Shown: positions 15,858 through 23,685 of the stretch, piece after piece
How positions within the stretch are numbered: position 1 is the stretch's first letter
Layout: every line of letters starts with the position of its first letter
NCBI RefSeq assembly: GCF_019175365.1
Contig: NZ_CP059572.1
Span: 930,001 to 994,000, forward strand
From: Actinomadura graeca
Lineage (GTDB): Bacteria > Actinomycetota > Actinomycetes > Streptosporangiales > Streptosporangiaceae
Length of the DNA: 64,000 nt
Direction: 5' to 3'
Program-made: the position numbers and the translations under genes
Notes under the pieces: generated by a model
The model's database searches: none
What the model saw: the letters and a program-made list of their open reading frames with translations, nothing else
Told to the model about the DNA's origin: nothing

Positions 15858-16568
15858 GTGAAGGTGATCGGCGCGGGCTTCGGCCGGACGGGCACGGCGT
15901 CGCTGAGGGCGGCGCTGGAGACGCTGGGGCTCGGTCCCTGCTACCACATGCACGTCGTCATCGACGAGCCGTTCCGGGTCGGCCACTGGTTCGACATCGG
16001 CGAGGGCCGTCCGCCCGACTGGGACGAGGTGTTCGCGGGTTTCCGCTCCACGGTCGACTGGCCCGCGGCCGCCTACTGGCGTGAGCTCGCCGCGCACTAC
16101 CCGGACGCCAAGGTCGTCCTGACCGTCCGGGACCCGGAGCGGTGGTACGAGAGCGCCGACGCCACGATCTTCGCCAGGGAGCGCGCCCGGCAGGGCCGCC
16201 GGCCGCTGCGCCACCGGGTGCTGCAGCGGCTCGCCGAACGCCGGTCCCCCGGCGTCGCGCTCTACCCCCGGATGCACAAGGCGATCATCAGCGACGGCGT
16301 GTTCGGCGGACGCGCCGGGGACCGCGCCCACGCGATCGAGGTCTTCCGCCGGCACACCGAAGAGGTGAAGGCCGCGATCCCGCCCGGGCGCCTGCTCGTC
16401 TACGAGGTGCGGGAGGGCTGGGAGCCGCTGTGCGCGTTCCTCGGCGTGCCGGTGCCGGACGAGCCGTTCCCCCGGGTGAACGACCGCGAGGAATTCCGCC
16501 GCGGGCGCAGCCGGCGGCTCCTGCGCCTCATCCTCGGCCGTCGGTCCGGCGTCCACGCCGCCTCGTAG
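15858..16568 (+). CDS. Sulfotransferase-family protein
   Basis: 236-aa P-loop protein. IGAGFGRTGTASLRAALETLG (residues 3-23, read as two overlapping blocks) is the PAPS 5'-phosphosulfate loop as found in bacterial sulfotransferases. VVLTVRDPERWYESADA carries the Arg/Ser pair that binds the 3'-phosphate. The C-terminal part (LLVYEVREGWEPLCAFLG and PFPRVNDREEF) is the family's late block. It probably moves a sulfo group from PAPS to a hydroxyl or amine. The GTG start has GGGAGGG upstream; the long open frame further 5' is a shadow of the ligase gene. It is divergent from the redox operon by 124 bp and may tailor the same product. It converges on polA. Confidence 0.87.
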   Translation: MKVIGAGFGRTGTASLRAALETLGLGPCYHMHVVIDEPFRVGHWFDIGEGRPPDWDEVFAGFRSTVDWPAAAYWRELAAHYPDAKVVLTVRDPERWYESADATIFARERARQGRRPLRHRVLQRLAERRSPGVALYPRMHKAIISDGVFGGRAGDRAHAIEVFRRHTEEVKAAIPPGRLLVYEVREGWEPLCAFLGVPVPDEPFPRVNDREEFRRGRSRRLLRLILGRRSGVHAAS

Positions 16569-16751
16569 GCGCCGACGGACCCGGAGACGCGCAGCCTTTG
16601 GCGAACAAAGCAGAACGATATCGAGCACGATAACACTGGCCGGTAACCGTGGAACGCCTTAACGATGTTCGAATCGATCATTTCTTCTCGGGCCGCCGGG
16701 GGATGTTCGACTGCGGTGCGAAAAGAAGGTGAGGGGCGGTGCCGGGAATGG

Positions 16752-19379
16752 TCAGTGCGCGGCGGCGTCCCAGTCGGGCCCGCAGCCGATCGCGGCGTCG
16801 AGGCCGACGGCGAGCGGATAGGCGGCGGTCATCTCCGCGCGGACCAGCCCGGCGACACGGTCCCGTTCACCCGGCGCCACCTCCAGGACGATCTCGTCGT
16901 GCACCTGGAGCAGGAGGCGGCTGCGCAGTCCCGCGGCGCGGAGCGCCCCGTCCACCCGCAGCATCGCGATCTTGACGATGTCGGCGGCCGAGCCCTGGAC
17001 GGGCGCGTTCAGCGCCATCCGCTCGGCGGCCTCGCGGCGCCGCCGGTCGTCGCTGGACAGGTGCGGCAGGTACCGGCGGCGGCCGAGGAGCGTGCGGGTG
17101 TACCCGGTCACCCGGGCCTCGGCGACGACGTGGTCGAGGTAGTCGCGCACGCCGCCCAGCCGCGCGAAGTAGGCGTCCATCAGCGGGCGCGCCTCGGATA
17201 TCGGCACGCCGAGGCGCTTGGCCAGCCCGAACGCCGACAGCCCGTAGGCCAGGCCGTAGGACATCGCCTTGATCCTGCGGCGCATGTCCGGGGTGACGGC
17301 GTCCGGCGGGACTCCGAAGACCTGCGCCGCCGTCGTGGTGTGCAGGTCCTCGCCGGACGCGAAGGCGGCCAGCAGCGTCGGGTCCTGCGACAGGTGCGCC
17401 ATGACGCGCAGTTCGAGCTGGCCGTAGTCGGCGGTCATCAGCGACTCGAAGCCCTCGCCGGGCCGGAACGCCCGCCTGATCCGCCGGCCCTCGGGGGTGC
17501 GGACGGGGATGACCTGGAGGTTCGGGTCGGCGGAGGTGAGCCGCCCGGTCGCGGCGACGGTCTGCTGGAAGGTGGTGTGGATCCGCCCGTCCCGCCCGAT
17601 CTCCCGGATCAGCCCGGTGACCGTCGCGCGCAGCCGCGCCTGGTCGCGGTGGCGCAGCAGGATCCGCGGCAGCTCGTGCCCGGTCCGGCCGGCGAGCCAG
17701 GTCAGCGCGTCCAGGTCGGTGGAGTACCCGGATTTGATCTTCTTGGTCCTCGGCAGGTCCAGCTCGCCGAACAGCACCTCCTGGAGCTGCTTGGTCGACC
17801 CGGGGTTGAACCGGCGCCCGGCGATCGCGGCGGCCTCGTCCGCGGCCCTGTCCATCCCGGCGGCGAAGCGCCGCTCCAGCTCGCGCAGCAGGTCCCCGTC
17901 GACGTGGACGCCGGTGCGCTCGGCGCGGGCGAGCAGGGCGGACAGGGGCAGCTCCACCTCGTCCATCACCGTGTCCATCCCGGCCGCGGTCAGCTCGGGG
18001 GCGAGCCGGCCCGCCAGGTCGAGGACGGCCCCGGCCCGCAGCATCGTCCCGGCGGCCCCCTCGGCGGACGGGCGGCGGCCGAGGTGGCGGGCCGCGAGGT
18101 CGGCGACGCCGTAGGCGGCCAGGCCGGGCAGGAGGAGGTAGGCGGCCATCGCGGTGTCGGAGGCGACGCCGTCGAGCGTCCAGCCGTGCTCGGGCAGGAC
18201 CCGCAGCAGCGACTTCACGTCGTGCAGCGCCTTCGGGCGGCCGGGGTCGCGGAGCCAGCCCGCGAAGGCCCGCTCGTCGGCGGCGGTCAGCGCGGCGGGC
18301 TCGAAGGACGCGGCGTGGCCGTCGGGGGCGGCGAGCGCGATCCGCCCGATCCGTCCGGCGCCCCGCTCCCAGGTGTGGTCGGCGGCCATCCCGATGAGGC
18401 CCGCCGGCCGCGCGGCCAGCCAGCCGGCCAGCTCGCCCGGGCCGAGCCCGCGGCCCTTCAGCGTCGCGCGGGCCCCGGCGGGCCGCCCGCCGCCGGGGTC
18501 GGCGGCGAAGAGCCGCTGCCGGAGGCTGGGGTTGCGGAACTCCAGGTCGTCCAGCAGCGCCGTGAGGGCCGCCTGGTCGTAGGGGCGGCGGCGCAGGTCG
18601 TCCAGGCCGGCGGGGAGGTCCAGGTCGCGGACGAGCTCGGTCAGCCGCCGGTTGAGCAGGACGCTGTCCAGCGCCGCCCGCAGCCTCTCCCCCGCCTTGC
18701 CGGTGACCTCGTGGGCACGTTCCACCAGCGCGTCCAGGGACCCGTACTCGCGGATCCACCGGGCGGCCGTCTTCTCCCCGATACCCGGGATGCCCGGGAG
18801 GTTGTCGGACGGGTCGCCGCGCAGCGCCGCGAAGTCCGGGTACTGGGCGGGCGTCAGGCCGTACTTCTCCTGGACGAGGGCGGGCGTGTAGCGGACCATC
18901 TCCGACGCCGTCCGGTAGAAGTACAGGACGGTCACGTCGTCCTTCACGAGCTGGAGCGCGTCCCGGTCCCCGGTGACGATCAGCACGCCGTGCCCGGCCG
19001 CCTCGGCCCGCGCGGCCAGGGTCGCGATGACGTCGTCGGCCTCGTATCCGGGCGCCCGCACGGTCGCGATGTTCATCGCGGCGAGCAGGTCGTCCAGGAC
19101 CGCCAGCTGCTCGCCGAACCCCTCGGGGGACCGCGACCGGCCGGCCTTGTAGCCGGGGAACGCCTCGGTGCGGAACGTCCGGCGGGAGACGTCGAAGGCC
19201 ACCGCCGCGTGGGTGGGCCTTTCGTCGCGCAGGACATTGGCCAGCATGTTCGCGAACCCGTAGACGACATTGGTGGGCCGGCCGGAGGTCGTGCTGAAGT
19301 TCTCGACCGGCAGCGCGTAGAACGCCCGGTAGGCCAGTGAGTGGCCGTCCAGGAGCAGCAGGCGGGGCCGGTCGGTCAT
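16752..19379 (-). CDS. polA: DNA polymerase I
   Basis: 875-aa family A DNA polymerase. An N-terminal 5'-nuclease domain (LLLLDGHSLAYRAFYALPV, then YEADDVIATLAARA and GIPGIGEKTAARWI) spans about residues 1-290. The middle 3'-5' exonuclease-like domain lacks clear catalytic carboxylates, as in other actinobacterial Pol I enzymes. The polymerase domain carries motif A (MTADYGQLELRVMAHLS), motif B (RRIKAMSYGLAYGLS) and motif C (LLQVHDEIVLEV). It acts in Okazaki-fragment processing and excision repair. The frame stays open 111 bases upstream of the ATG, but homology begins at MTDRPRLLLLDG. It is divergent from the phosphatase gene and monocistronic. Confidence 0.97.
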   Translation of the reverse strand: MTDRPRLLLLDGHSLAYRAFYALPVENFSTTSGRPTNVVYGFANMLANVLRDERPTHAAVAFDVSRRTFRTEAFPGYKAGRSRSPEGFGEQLAVLDDLLAAMNIATVRAPGYEADDVIATLAARAEAAGHGVLIVTGDRDALQLVKDDVTVLYFYRTASEMVRYTPALVQEKYGLTPAQYPDFAALRGDPSDNLPGIPGIGEKTAARWIREYGSLDALVERAHEVTGKAGERLRAALDSVLLNRRLTELVRDLDLPAGLDDLRRRPYDQAALTALLDDLEFRNPSLRQRLFAADPGGGRPAGARATLKGRGLGPGELAGWLAARPAGLIGMAADHTWERGAGRIGRIALAAPDGHAASFEPAALTAADERAFAGWLRDPGRPKALHDVKSLLRVLPEHGWTLDGVASDTAMAAYLLLPGLAAYGVADLAARHLGRRPSAEGAAGTMLRAGAVLDLAGRLAPELTAAGMDTVMDEVELPLSALLARAERTGVHVDGDLLRELERRFAAGMDRAADEAAAIAGRRFNPGSTKQLQEVLFGELDLPRTKKIKSGYSTDLDALTWLAGRTGHELPRILLRHRDQARLRATVTGLIREIGRDGRIHTTFQQTVAATGRLTSADPNLQVIPVRTPEGRRIRRAFRPGEGFESLMTADYGQLELRVMAHLSQDPTLLAAFASGEDLHTTTAAQVFGVPPDAVTPDMRRRIKAMSYGLAYGLSAFGLAKRLGVPISEARPLMDAYFARLGGVRDYLDHVVAEARVTGYTRTLLGRRRYLPHLSSDDRRRREAAERMALNAPVQGSAADIVKIAMLRVDGALRAAGLRSRLLLQVHDEIVLEVAPGERDRVAGLVRAEMTAAYPLAVGLDAAIGCGPDWDAAAH

Positions 19380-19568
19380 GAGCCCATCCTGGCATCCGCG
19401 CCCGCGCGGGCACCGTTCGAGGGTGCGCACATGGCACCGCGACCGCCGATTCCTGCTTTCTCGACGGGCCACCGCAATTGTCCCGGCCACCGTTTTAACG
19501 GCTCCCCTCTATTACGGCCCGTCTGGAGACGGGACGAATGCATGCACAGATAAGGGGTGTCCCACTCT

Positions 19569-19587
19569 CATGGTTAGGCTTGCCTTT
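19569..19587 (+). promoter_or_regulatory. Possible iron box (DmdR/IdeR-like site)
   Basis: The 19 bases centred on GGTTAGGCTTGCCT match the actinobacterial DtxR/IdeR consensus at about 12 of 19 positions, with the central GGTTAGGCT conserved. The site lies 31 bp upstream of the GTG start of the phosphatase gene and covers an alternative ATG at 19570, which argues for the GTG. It could place the phosphatase/methyltransferase pair under iron control. A chance match is quite possible. Confidence 0.3.
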
Positions 19588-19617
19588 CATCTGACCGTCC
19601 GGCGGGAGGCGCGAGGC

Positions 19618-20961
19618 GTGAACGCTGATGTCGAGGCAGGCGGGCCGCCGCGCGACCCGGCCCCGGCGGACGCCGCGATCGCGCGGCTGAGCCTGCTGAC
19701 CATGGCCGGCGCCCGGATGGCCGGCACCCTGGACATGGAGCGGGTCGCCCGGCAGCTCGTCGAGGTGGCGCTGGGCGGGTTCGCCGACACCGCCGGGGTG
19801 TACGTGGCCGAGCACCTCATCGTCGGCGACGAGGTCCCCCGGCCGTCCGGGTCCCGGTCGGTCGAGGTGCGGCGCATCGCGCTCGGCGCCGCGCACGCCG
19901 ACCTGGAGGACTGCTTCCCACCCGGCGAGGTCCTCGTGTTCGCCCCCGACACCGCGGTCGCCGCCTGCGTCCGGGAAGGCACGCTCCAACGGTTCGCGGA
20001 GCTGCCCGCCGACATCGGCACCGCGCACCCCGGCGCGCGGGACCGGCTCGGCGACCTGGTCGACTTCGTGCTCGTCCCGCTGCGGACCGACACGGCGGTC
20101 CTCGGGTTCGCCGCGTTCGCGCGCGACGCCGACGCGGGCCCGTTCACCGCCGAGCACACCGCGGTCGCCGCGGAGCTGGCGGCGCTGGCCGCCGGCTGCC
20201 TGGACAACGCCCGCCGCTACCAGCGCGAGCACGCGGCGGCGCGGGCCCTCCAGGCGGGCCTGCTGCCCCGGACACCCGGCACCGTCCCCGGCGTCCAGGT
20301 CGCGCACCGCTCGGTGCCCGCCGGGCACGCCAACCTGGTCGGCGGCGACTGGTGCGACATCGTCCCGCTGCCCGCCGGGCGGGTCGCGCTCGTCATCGGC
20401 GACGCGATGGGGCACGGCTCGGCCGCCGCCGCGGCGATGGTGCAGCTGCGCGCCGCGGCGCGGACGCTGGCGATGCTCGACCTCGGCCCGGCGCGGATCC
20501 TCACCTGGCTGGACCGCATCGCGCCGAGCCTCGGCCCCGTCCAGTTCGCCACCTGCGCCTGCGCCGTCCTGGACACCGCCACGCGGACGGGCGTGCTCGG
20601 CCGCGCCGGGCACCCACCGCCGATCATGCTGCGCCCCGACGGCGGCTGCGACATCGTGGACATGCCGCCCGGGCTGCCGCTCGGCCTCGGCAACACCGTC
20701 TACGAGGACGTCAGCGTGCCCTTCCCCGACGGGACGACCCTCGTCCTGTACACCGACGGGCTGATCGAGTCACGCGAGCGCGACCTGGAGGCCGGCCTCG
20801 CCGCGCTGCGGTCCGCGCTCGCCGACGCCACCGCGAGCCTGGACGAGGCGTGCGGCGCCGTCGTCGCCAAGCTCGTCTCCACGCCGAGCCAGGACGACGT
20901 CACGGTGATGCTCGTCCGCGCCCACGACCAGGACGAGATCCCCGGACCAGAGGAGAGGTAG
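19618..20961 (+). CDS. GAF-SpoIIE (PP2C-type) serine phosphatase
   Basis: 447-aa cytoplasmic regulator. A GAF-like sensor region occupies about residues 25-210 (VARQLVEVALGGFADTAGVY through AVAAELAALAAGCLDNARRY), followed by the helical linker AARALQAGLLPRTPG and a SpoIIE phosphatase domain. Metal-binding Asp residues are seen in LVGGDWCDIVPL and VIGDAMGHGSAAAAAM, with LYTDGLIESR near the end. No HATPase or PAS domain is fused. The GTG start follows a GGGAGGCGCGAGG stretch. Such phosphatases usually dephosphorylate anti-anti-sigma factors. The DUF574 methyltransferase starts 4 bp downstream, so the two are co-translated. Confidence 0.9.
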   Translation: MNADVEAGGPPRDPAPADAAIARLSLLTMAGARMAGTLDMERVARQLVEVALGGFADTAGVYVAEHLIVGDEVPRPSGSRSVEVRRIALGAAHADLEDCFPPGEVLVFAPDTAVAACVREGTLQRFAELPADIGTAHPGARDRLGDLVDFVLVPLRTDTAVLGFAAFARDADAGPFTAEHTAVAAELAALAAGCLDNARRYQREHAAARALQAGLLPRTPGTVPGVQVAHRSVPAGHANLVGGDWCDIVPLPAGRVALVIGDAMGHGSAAAAAMVQLRAAARTLAMLDLGPARILTWLDRIAPSLGPVQFATCACAVLDTATRTGVLGRAGHPPPIMLRPDGGCDIVDMPPGLPLGLGNTVYEDVSVPFPDGTTLVLYTDGLIESRERDLEAGLAALRSALADATASLDEACGAVVAKLVSTPSQDDVTVMLVRAHDQDEIPGPEER

Positions 20962-20964
20962 CAC

Positions 20965-21771
20965 GTGGACGGACCCGACTGGACCTCCGGCATCGACCGG
21001 GGGCGGGCAAGCGTCGCGCGCGTCTACGACTACCTGCTCGGCGGGGCGCACAACTTCTCCGCCGACCGGGACGTCGCGCGCACGCTGGAGGCGATCGAGC
21101 CGCGGGCGCGGGCGATCGCCGCCGCGAACCGGGCGTTCCTCACCCGGGCGACCCGGTACCTGGCGGCGGAGGCGGGGGTCCGGCAGTTCATCGACATCGG
21201 CTCGGGCATCCCGACACAGGGCAACGTGCACGAGATCGTCCAGCGGGTGGACCCGGAGGCCAGGGTCGTCTACGTGGACCACGACCCGGTCGCGGTGGCG
21301 CACAGCACCTCGATCCTGGCCGAGAACCCGCACGCGGACGTGGTGCAGGCCGACATCACCGACCCGGGGTCGATCCTGGAGCACCCCGCCGTCCGCGAGA
21401 TGATCGATTTCGACGAGCCGGTCGGGCTGCTGCTGGTGGCCGTGCTGCACTTCGTCCCCGACGACCGCGACCCCGCCGCGATCCTCGCCGCGCTGACCGC
21501 GCCGCTCCCGCCGGGCAGCCACCTGGCCATCAGCCACGGCACCCACAAGGAGCAGACGGCCGAGGCCGTCCGGCAGGTCTACCGCCGCGCGGTGTCGGGC
21601 GGCCAGGCCACCCTCCGCACCGCCGGCCAGATCAGGGACCTCTTCGCGGGGTTCGACCTCCTCGACCCCGGGCTCGTGCACGGCCCGCTCTGGCGTCCCG
21701 ACTCCCCGCAGGACGTCCCGGAGGACCCCGAGCGGTTCTGGTTCTACGCGGGCCTCGGCCGGAAGCGGTGA
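20965..21771 (+). CDS. DUF574 SAM-dependent methyltransferase
   Basis: 268-aa S-adenosyl methyltransferase of the actinobacterial DUF574 family. RVYDYLLGGAHNFSADRDVA at the N-terminus is the family signature. The SAM site reads FIDIGSGIPTQGNVHE with the acidic VVYVDHDPVAV strand end, and LLLVAVLHFVPDD follows. Substrates of the family are unknown; genomes of this group often carry many copies. The GTG start has GAGGAGAGG 7 bases upstream and lies 3 bases after the phosphatase stop. A perfect 12-bp-stem terminator follows 20 bp after its stop. Confidence 0.93.
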   Translation: MDGPDWTSGIDRGRASVARVYDYLLGGAHNFSADRDVARTLEAIEPRARAIAAANRAFLTRATRYLAAEAGVRQFIDIGSGIPTQGNVHEIVQRVDPEARVVYVDHDPVAVAHSTSILAENPHADVVQADITDPGSILEHPAVREMIDFDEPVGLLLVAVLHFVPDDRDPAAILAALTAPLPPGSHLAISHGTHKEQTAEAVRQVYRRAVSGGQATLRTAGQIRDLFAGFDLLDPGLVHGPLWRPDSPQDVPEDPERFWFYAGLGRKR

Positions 21772-21790
21772 GGGACGCCTGACATGGCCG

Positions 21791-21819
21791 AGGGACGCGC
21801 CCGGCATGGGCGCGTCCCT
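21791..21819. terminator. Bidirectional hairpin terminator
   Basis: AGGGACGCGCCC and GGGCGCGTCCCT form a perfect 12-bp stem with a 5-base loop, between the convergent methyltransferase (stop 21771) and M28 peptidase (stop 21858). There is no T-tract, as is common for actinobacterial terminators. It can serve both strands. Confidence 0.85.
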
Positions 21820-21857
21820 CAGAGGAAGGTCACTCGGCGGAGATCACCCCGCGGGGG

Positions 21858-23366
21858 TCACTCCGTGGCGTACGGGCCCGCCTGCCGCGGTGCCACGGCC
21901 TTGGGCTGCGCCCGCCGCTTGGCGAACTCGTTGCCGTTCACCGTCAGCGTGCTGTGGGCGAACAGTTCCGTGACCGCCGCGGTGGCACCGATCATCTGCT
22001 CGAAGCCCGTGGTGCTCACGTTGCCGTAGCGGTCGCATGCCTGGTGGTAGCAGGGGTCGTACGGCTTCCCGGCGGTGCCGCCGTACACCGTGGCCTGCTG
22101 CGGCGTCTTGATGCCCTCGGCGCCGGTGAAGATGCCGCCTGCCGGGATGCCCGCGGTGATGAAGGCGTTGTAGTCCGACCGCCCGTTGAACGGGGTCGGG
22201 TCGGTGGCGAGCTTGGCGGACGCGAAGTGGTCGTTGAACGCCTTCTCGATCGCCCCGGAACCGGCGGGCGGCTCGACGTTGTTCTGGCCCGCGCTGTTGT
22301 CGCCGTCGTAGACGAACCGCACGAAGTTGGGCGAGGCGAGCATGTCGAAGTTCAGGTCCAGCGCGATCTTGTCGCGCTCGGCCTGCGGGAGCCCGTCGAC
22401 GTAGTGCTGGGAGCCGAGCAGGCCCTCCTCCTCGGCGCCCCAGAACGCGAACCGCACCTGGTTGCGGACCTTGCCGCCGAGCTTGCCGATCTGCTGTGCG
22501 ACGGCCAGCAGCGTCGCGGTGCCCGAGCCGTCGTCATTGATGCCGGGGCCCTCGGTGACGCTGTCGTTGTGGGCGCCGAGGACGACGACGTTGTCGGCGC
22601 GGCCGCGCTTGCTGTTGGCGATGACGTTGGACGTCTCGCGCTTCTGGGTGAGGGTGTCGGTCCGCACGCGCAGCGTGAGGCCGCCGTTCTGCGCCTGCTT
22701 CACCAGGTCGGTGCCGATGGCGTTCGTCGGGCCGACCACCGGGATCGTGTACGGCTTGCCCAGCGTCCCCGCGACCGGGCCCGGCGTGCCGGGGAGCTGG
22801 TAGATGACCACGGCGCTCGCGCCGGCGGCGACGGCGTTGTCGCTCTTGACGGAGAAGAGGCAGCCGCCCCGCTGGATCAGCGCGACGTGCCCCTTCGGGA
22901 AGCCCGCGAAGTCGGCGGCCTCGCAGCCGCTCCCCGTCCCGGTGGCGCCGGGGTCGACGGGGGTGGCGGCGGCCGTGACGTCGCCCGACCCCGAGTACTG
23001 GAACGTCTCGAAGTCGCTGTCCGGCGTGTACGCCTTCGGGTTCGGGGCGGTCACGGCGAACGCCGGAGGGGACTTCTCCTGCCAGAAGTCGAAGGTGAAG
23101 TTCTGCACCTGCGGCGCGTAGCCGGCCCGCTTGAGCTGGTCCGCGATGTACTTGACCGTGATCTTGTTGCCGGGGAGCCCGGCGGCACGGTTGCCGCCGT
23201 TCGCGTCCGCGATCTTCTCCAGGTTCAGCTGGTGGTGGCGGACGGCCTTGAGCGTGACGAGCGAGGCCAGCTTCGGTGGTGCCGGCGCGGCCTGGGCCCC
23301 GGCCGCCGTCAGGGTGGTGGCGGCGAGCGACAGGCCGAGGAGTGATGCTAGCGCGACTTTGCGCAT
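21858..23366 (-). CDS. Secreted M28 family zinc aminopeptidase with PA domain
   Basis: 502-aa exported metallopeptidase. Signal peptide: MRKVALASLLGLSLAATTL followed by AGAQA. A protease-associated (PA) insert lies at about residues 130-240 (HVALIQRGGCLFSVKSDNAV). The M28 catalytic domain shows all zinc ligands and catalytic acids: VVLGAHNDSV (His, Asp), GINDDGSGTATLL (bridging Asp), FAFWGAEEEGLLGS (general-base Glu and ligand), LDLNFDMLASPN (Asp), and CYHQACD (His, in a likely disulfide). It resembles Streptomyces griseus aminopeptidase. GGAG lies about 9 bases before the ATG. Convergent with the methyltransferase gene. Confidence 0.95.
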   Translation of the reverse strand: MRKVALASLLGLSLAATTLTAAGAQAAPAPPKLASLVTLKAVRHHQLNLEKIADANGGNRAAGLPGNKITVKYIADQLKRAGYAPQVQNFTFDFWQEKSPPAFAVTAPNPKAYTPDSDFETFQYSGSGDVTAAATPVDPGATGTGSGCEAADFAGFPKGHVALIQRGGCLFSVKSDNAVAAGASAVVIYQLPGTPGPVAGTLGKPYTIPVVGPTNAIGTDLVKQAQNGGLTLRVRTDTLTQKRETSNVIANSKRGRADNVVVLGAHNDSVTEGPGINDDGSGTATLLAVAQQIGKLGGKVRNQVRFAFWGAEEEGLLGSQHYVDGLPQAERDKIALDLNFDMLASPNFVRFVYDGDNSAGQNNVEPPAGSGAIEKAFNDHFASAKLATDPTPFNGRSDYNAFITAGIPAGGIFTGAEGIKTPQQATVYGGTAGKPYDPCYHQACDRYGNVSTTGFEQMIGATAAVTELFAHSTLTVNGNEFAKRRAQPKAVAPRQAGPYATE

Positions 23367-23685
23367 GACTCGGTCTCCGATGACGAGGGGGACAAAGCAT
23401 CCGAAGCCTGGCATGTGCCAAAAACCGCTACAAGGCACAAATCGGCATCGGTACGGCCGGTGACGGACGCCCCACACGGCCCGTCCGCCCCCGTCCCCCG
23501 CACTCCCCCCGGGGCCGCCCGCGCCGGGTCCGCCGGGCTCCGCGGGGTCCCACCAGCAAGATCATGCGTCACGGCAGGCGAACGACACACATCTGATTAA
23601 CAGGAGAACGCTGGCGTTCGCTAAATCAAACTAAGTATGCTGCCTCACCGTTTGATGGCGGTTTCGGATGACCAGGGAGTAGCCA
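23367..23685. promoter_or_regulatory. Divergent intergenic region with two palindromes
   Basis: 319 bp between the M28 peptidase (minus) and the conservon (plus) holds no gene. TGGCATGTGCCA (23409-23420) is a palindrome about 45 bp upstream of the peptidase start. GAACGCTGGCGTTC (23606-23619) is a 6-bp-arm dyad about 70 bp upstream of cvnA, next to the AT-rich stretch CTAAATCAAACTAAG that may hold its promoter. The middle is featureless GC-rich sequence. Confidence 0.45.

Noticed and set aside
16665..19340. 891-codon plus-strand open frame antisense to polA
   Set aside because: No recognisable motifs; an artefact of GC-rich codon usage opposite a well-defined DNA polymerase I.
19570..19617. 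ATG at 19570 as start of the SpoIIE phosphatase
   Set aside because: It lies within the possible iron box and lacks a good ribosome-binding site; the GTG at 19618 fits better.
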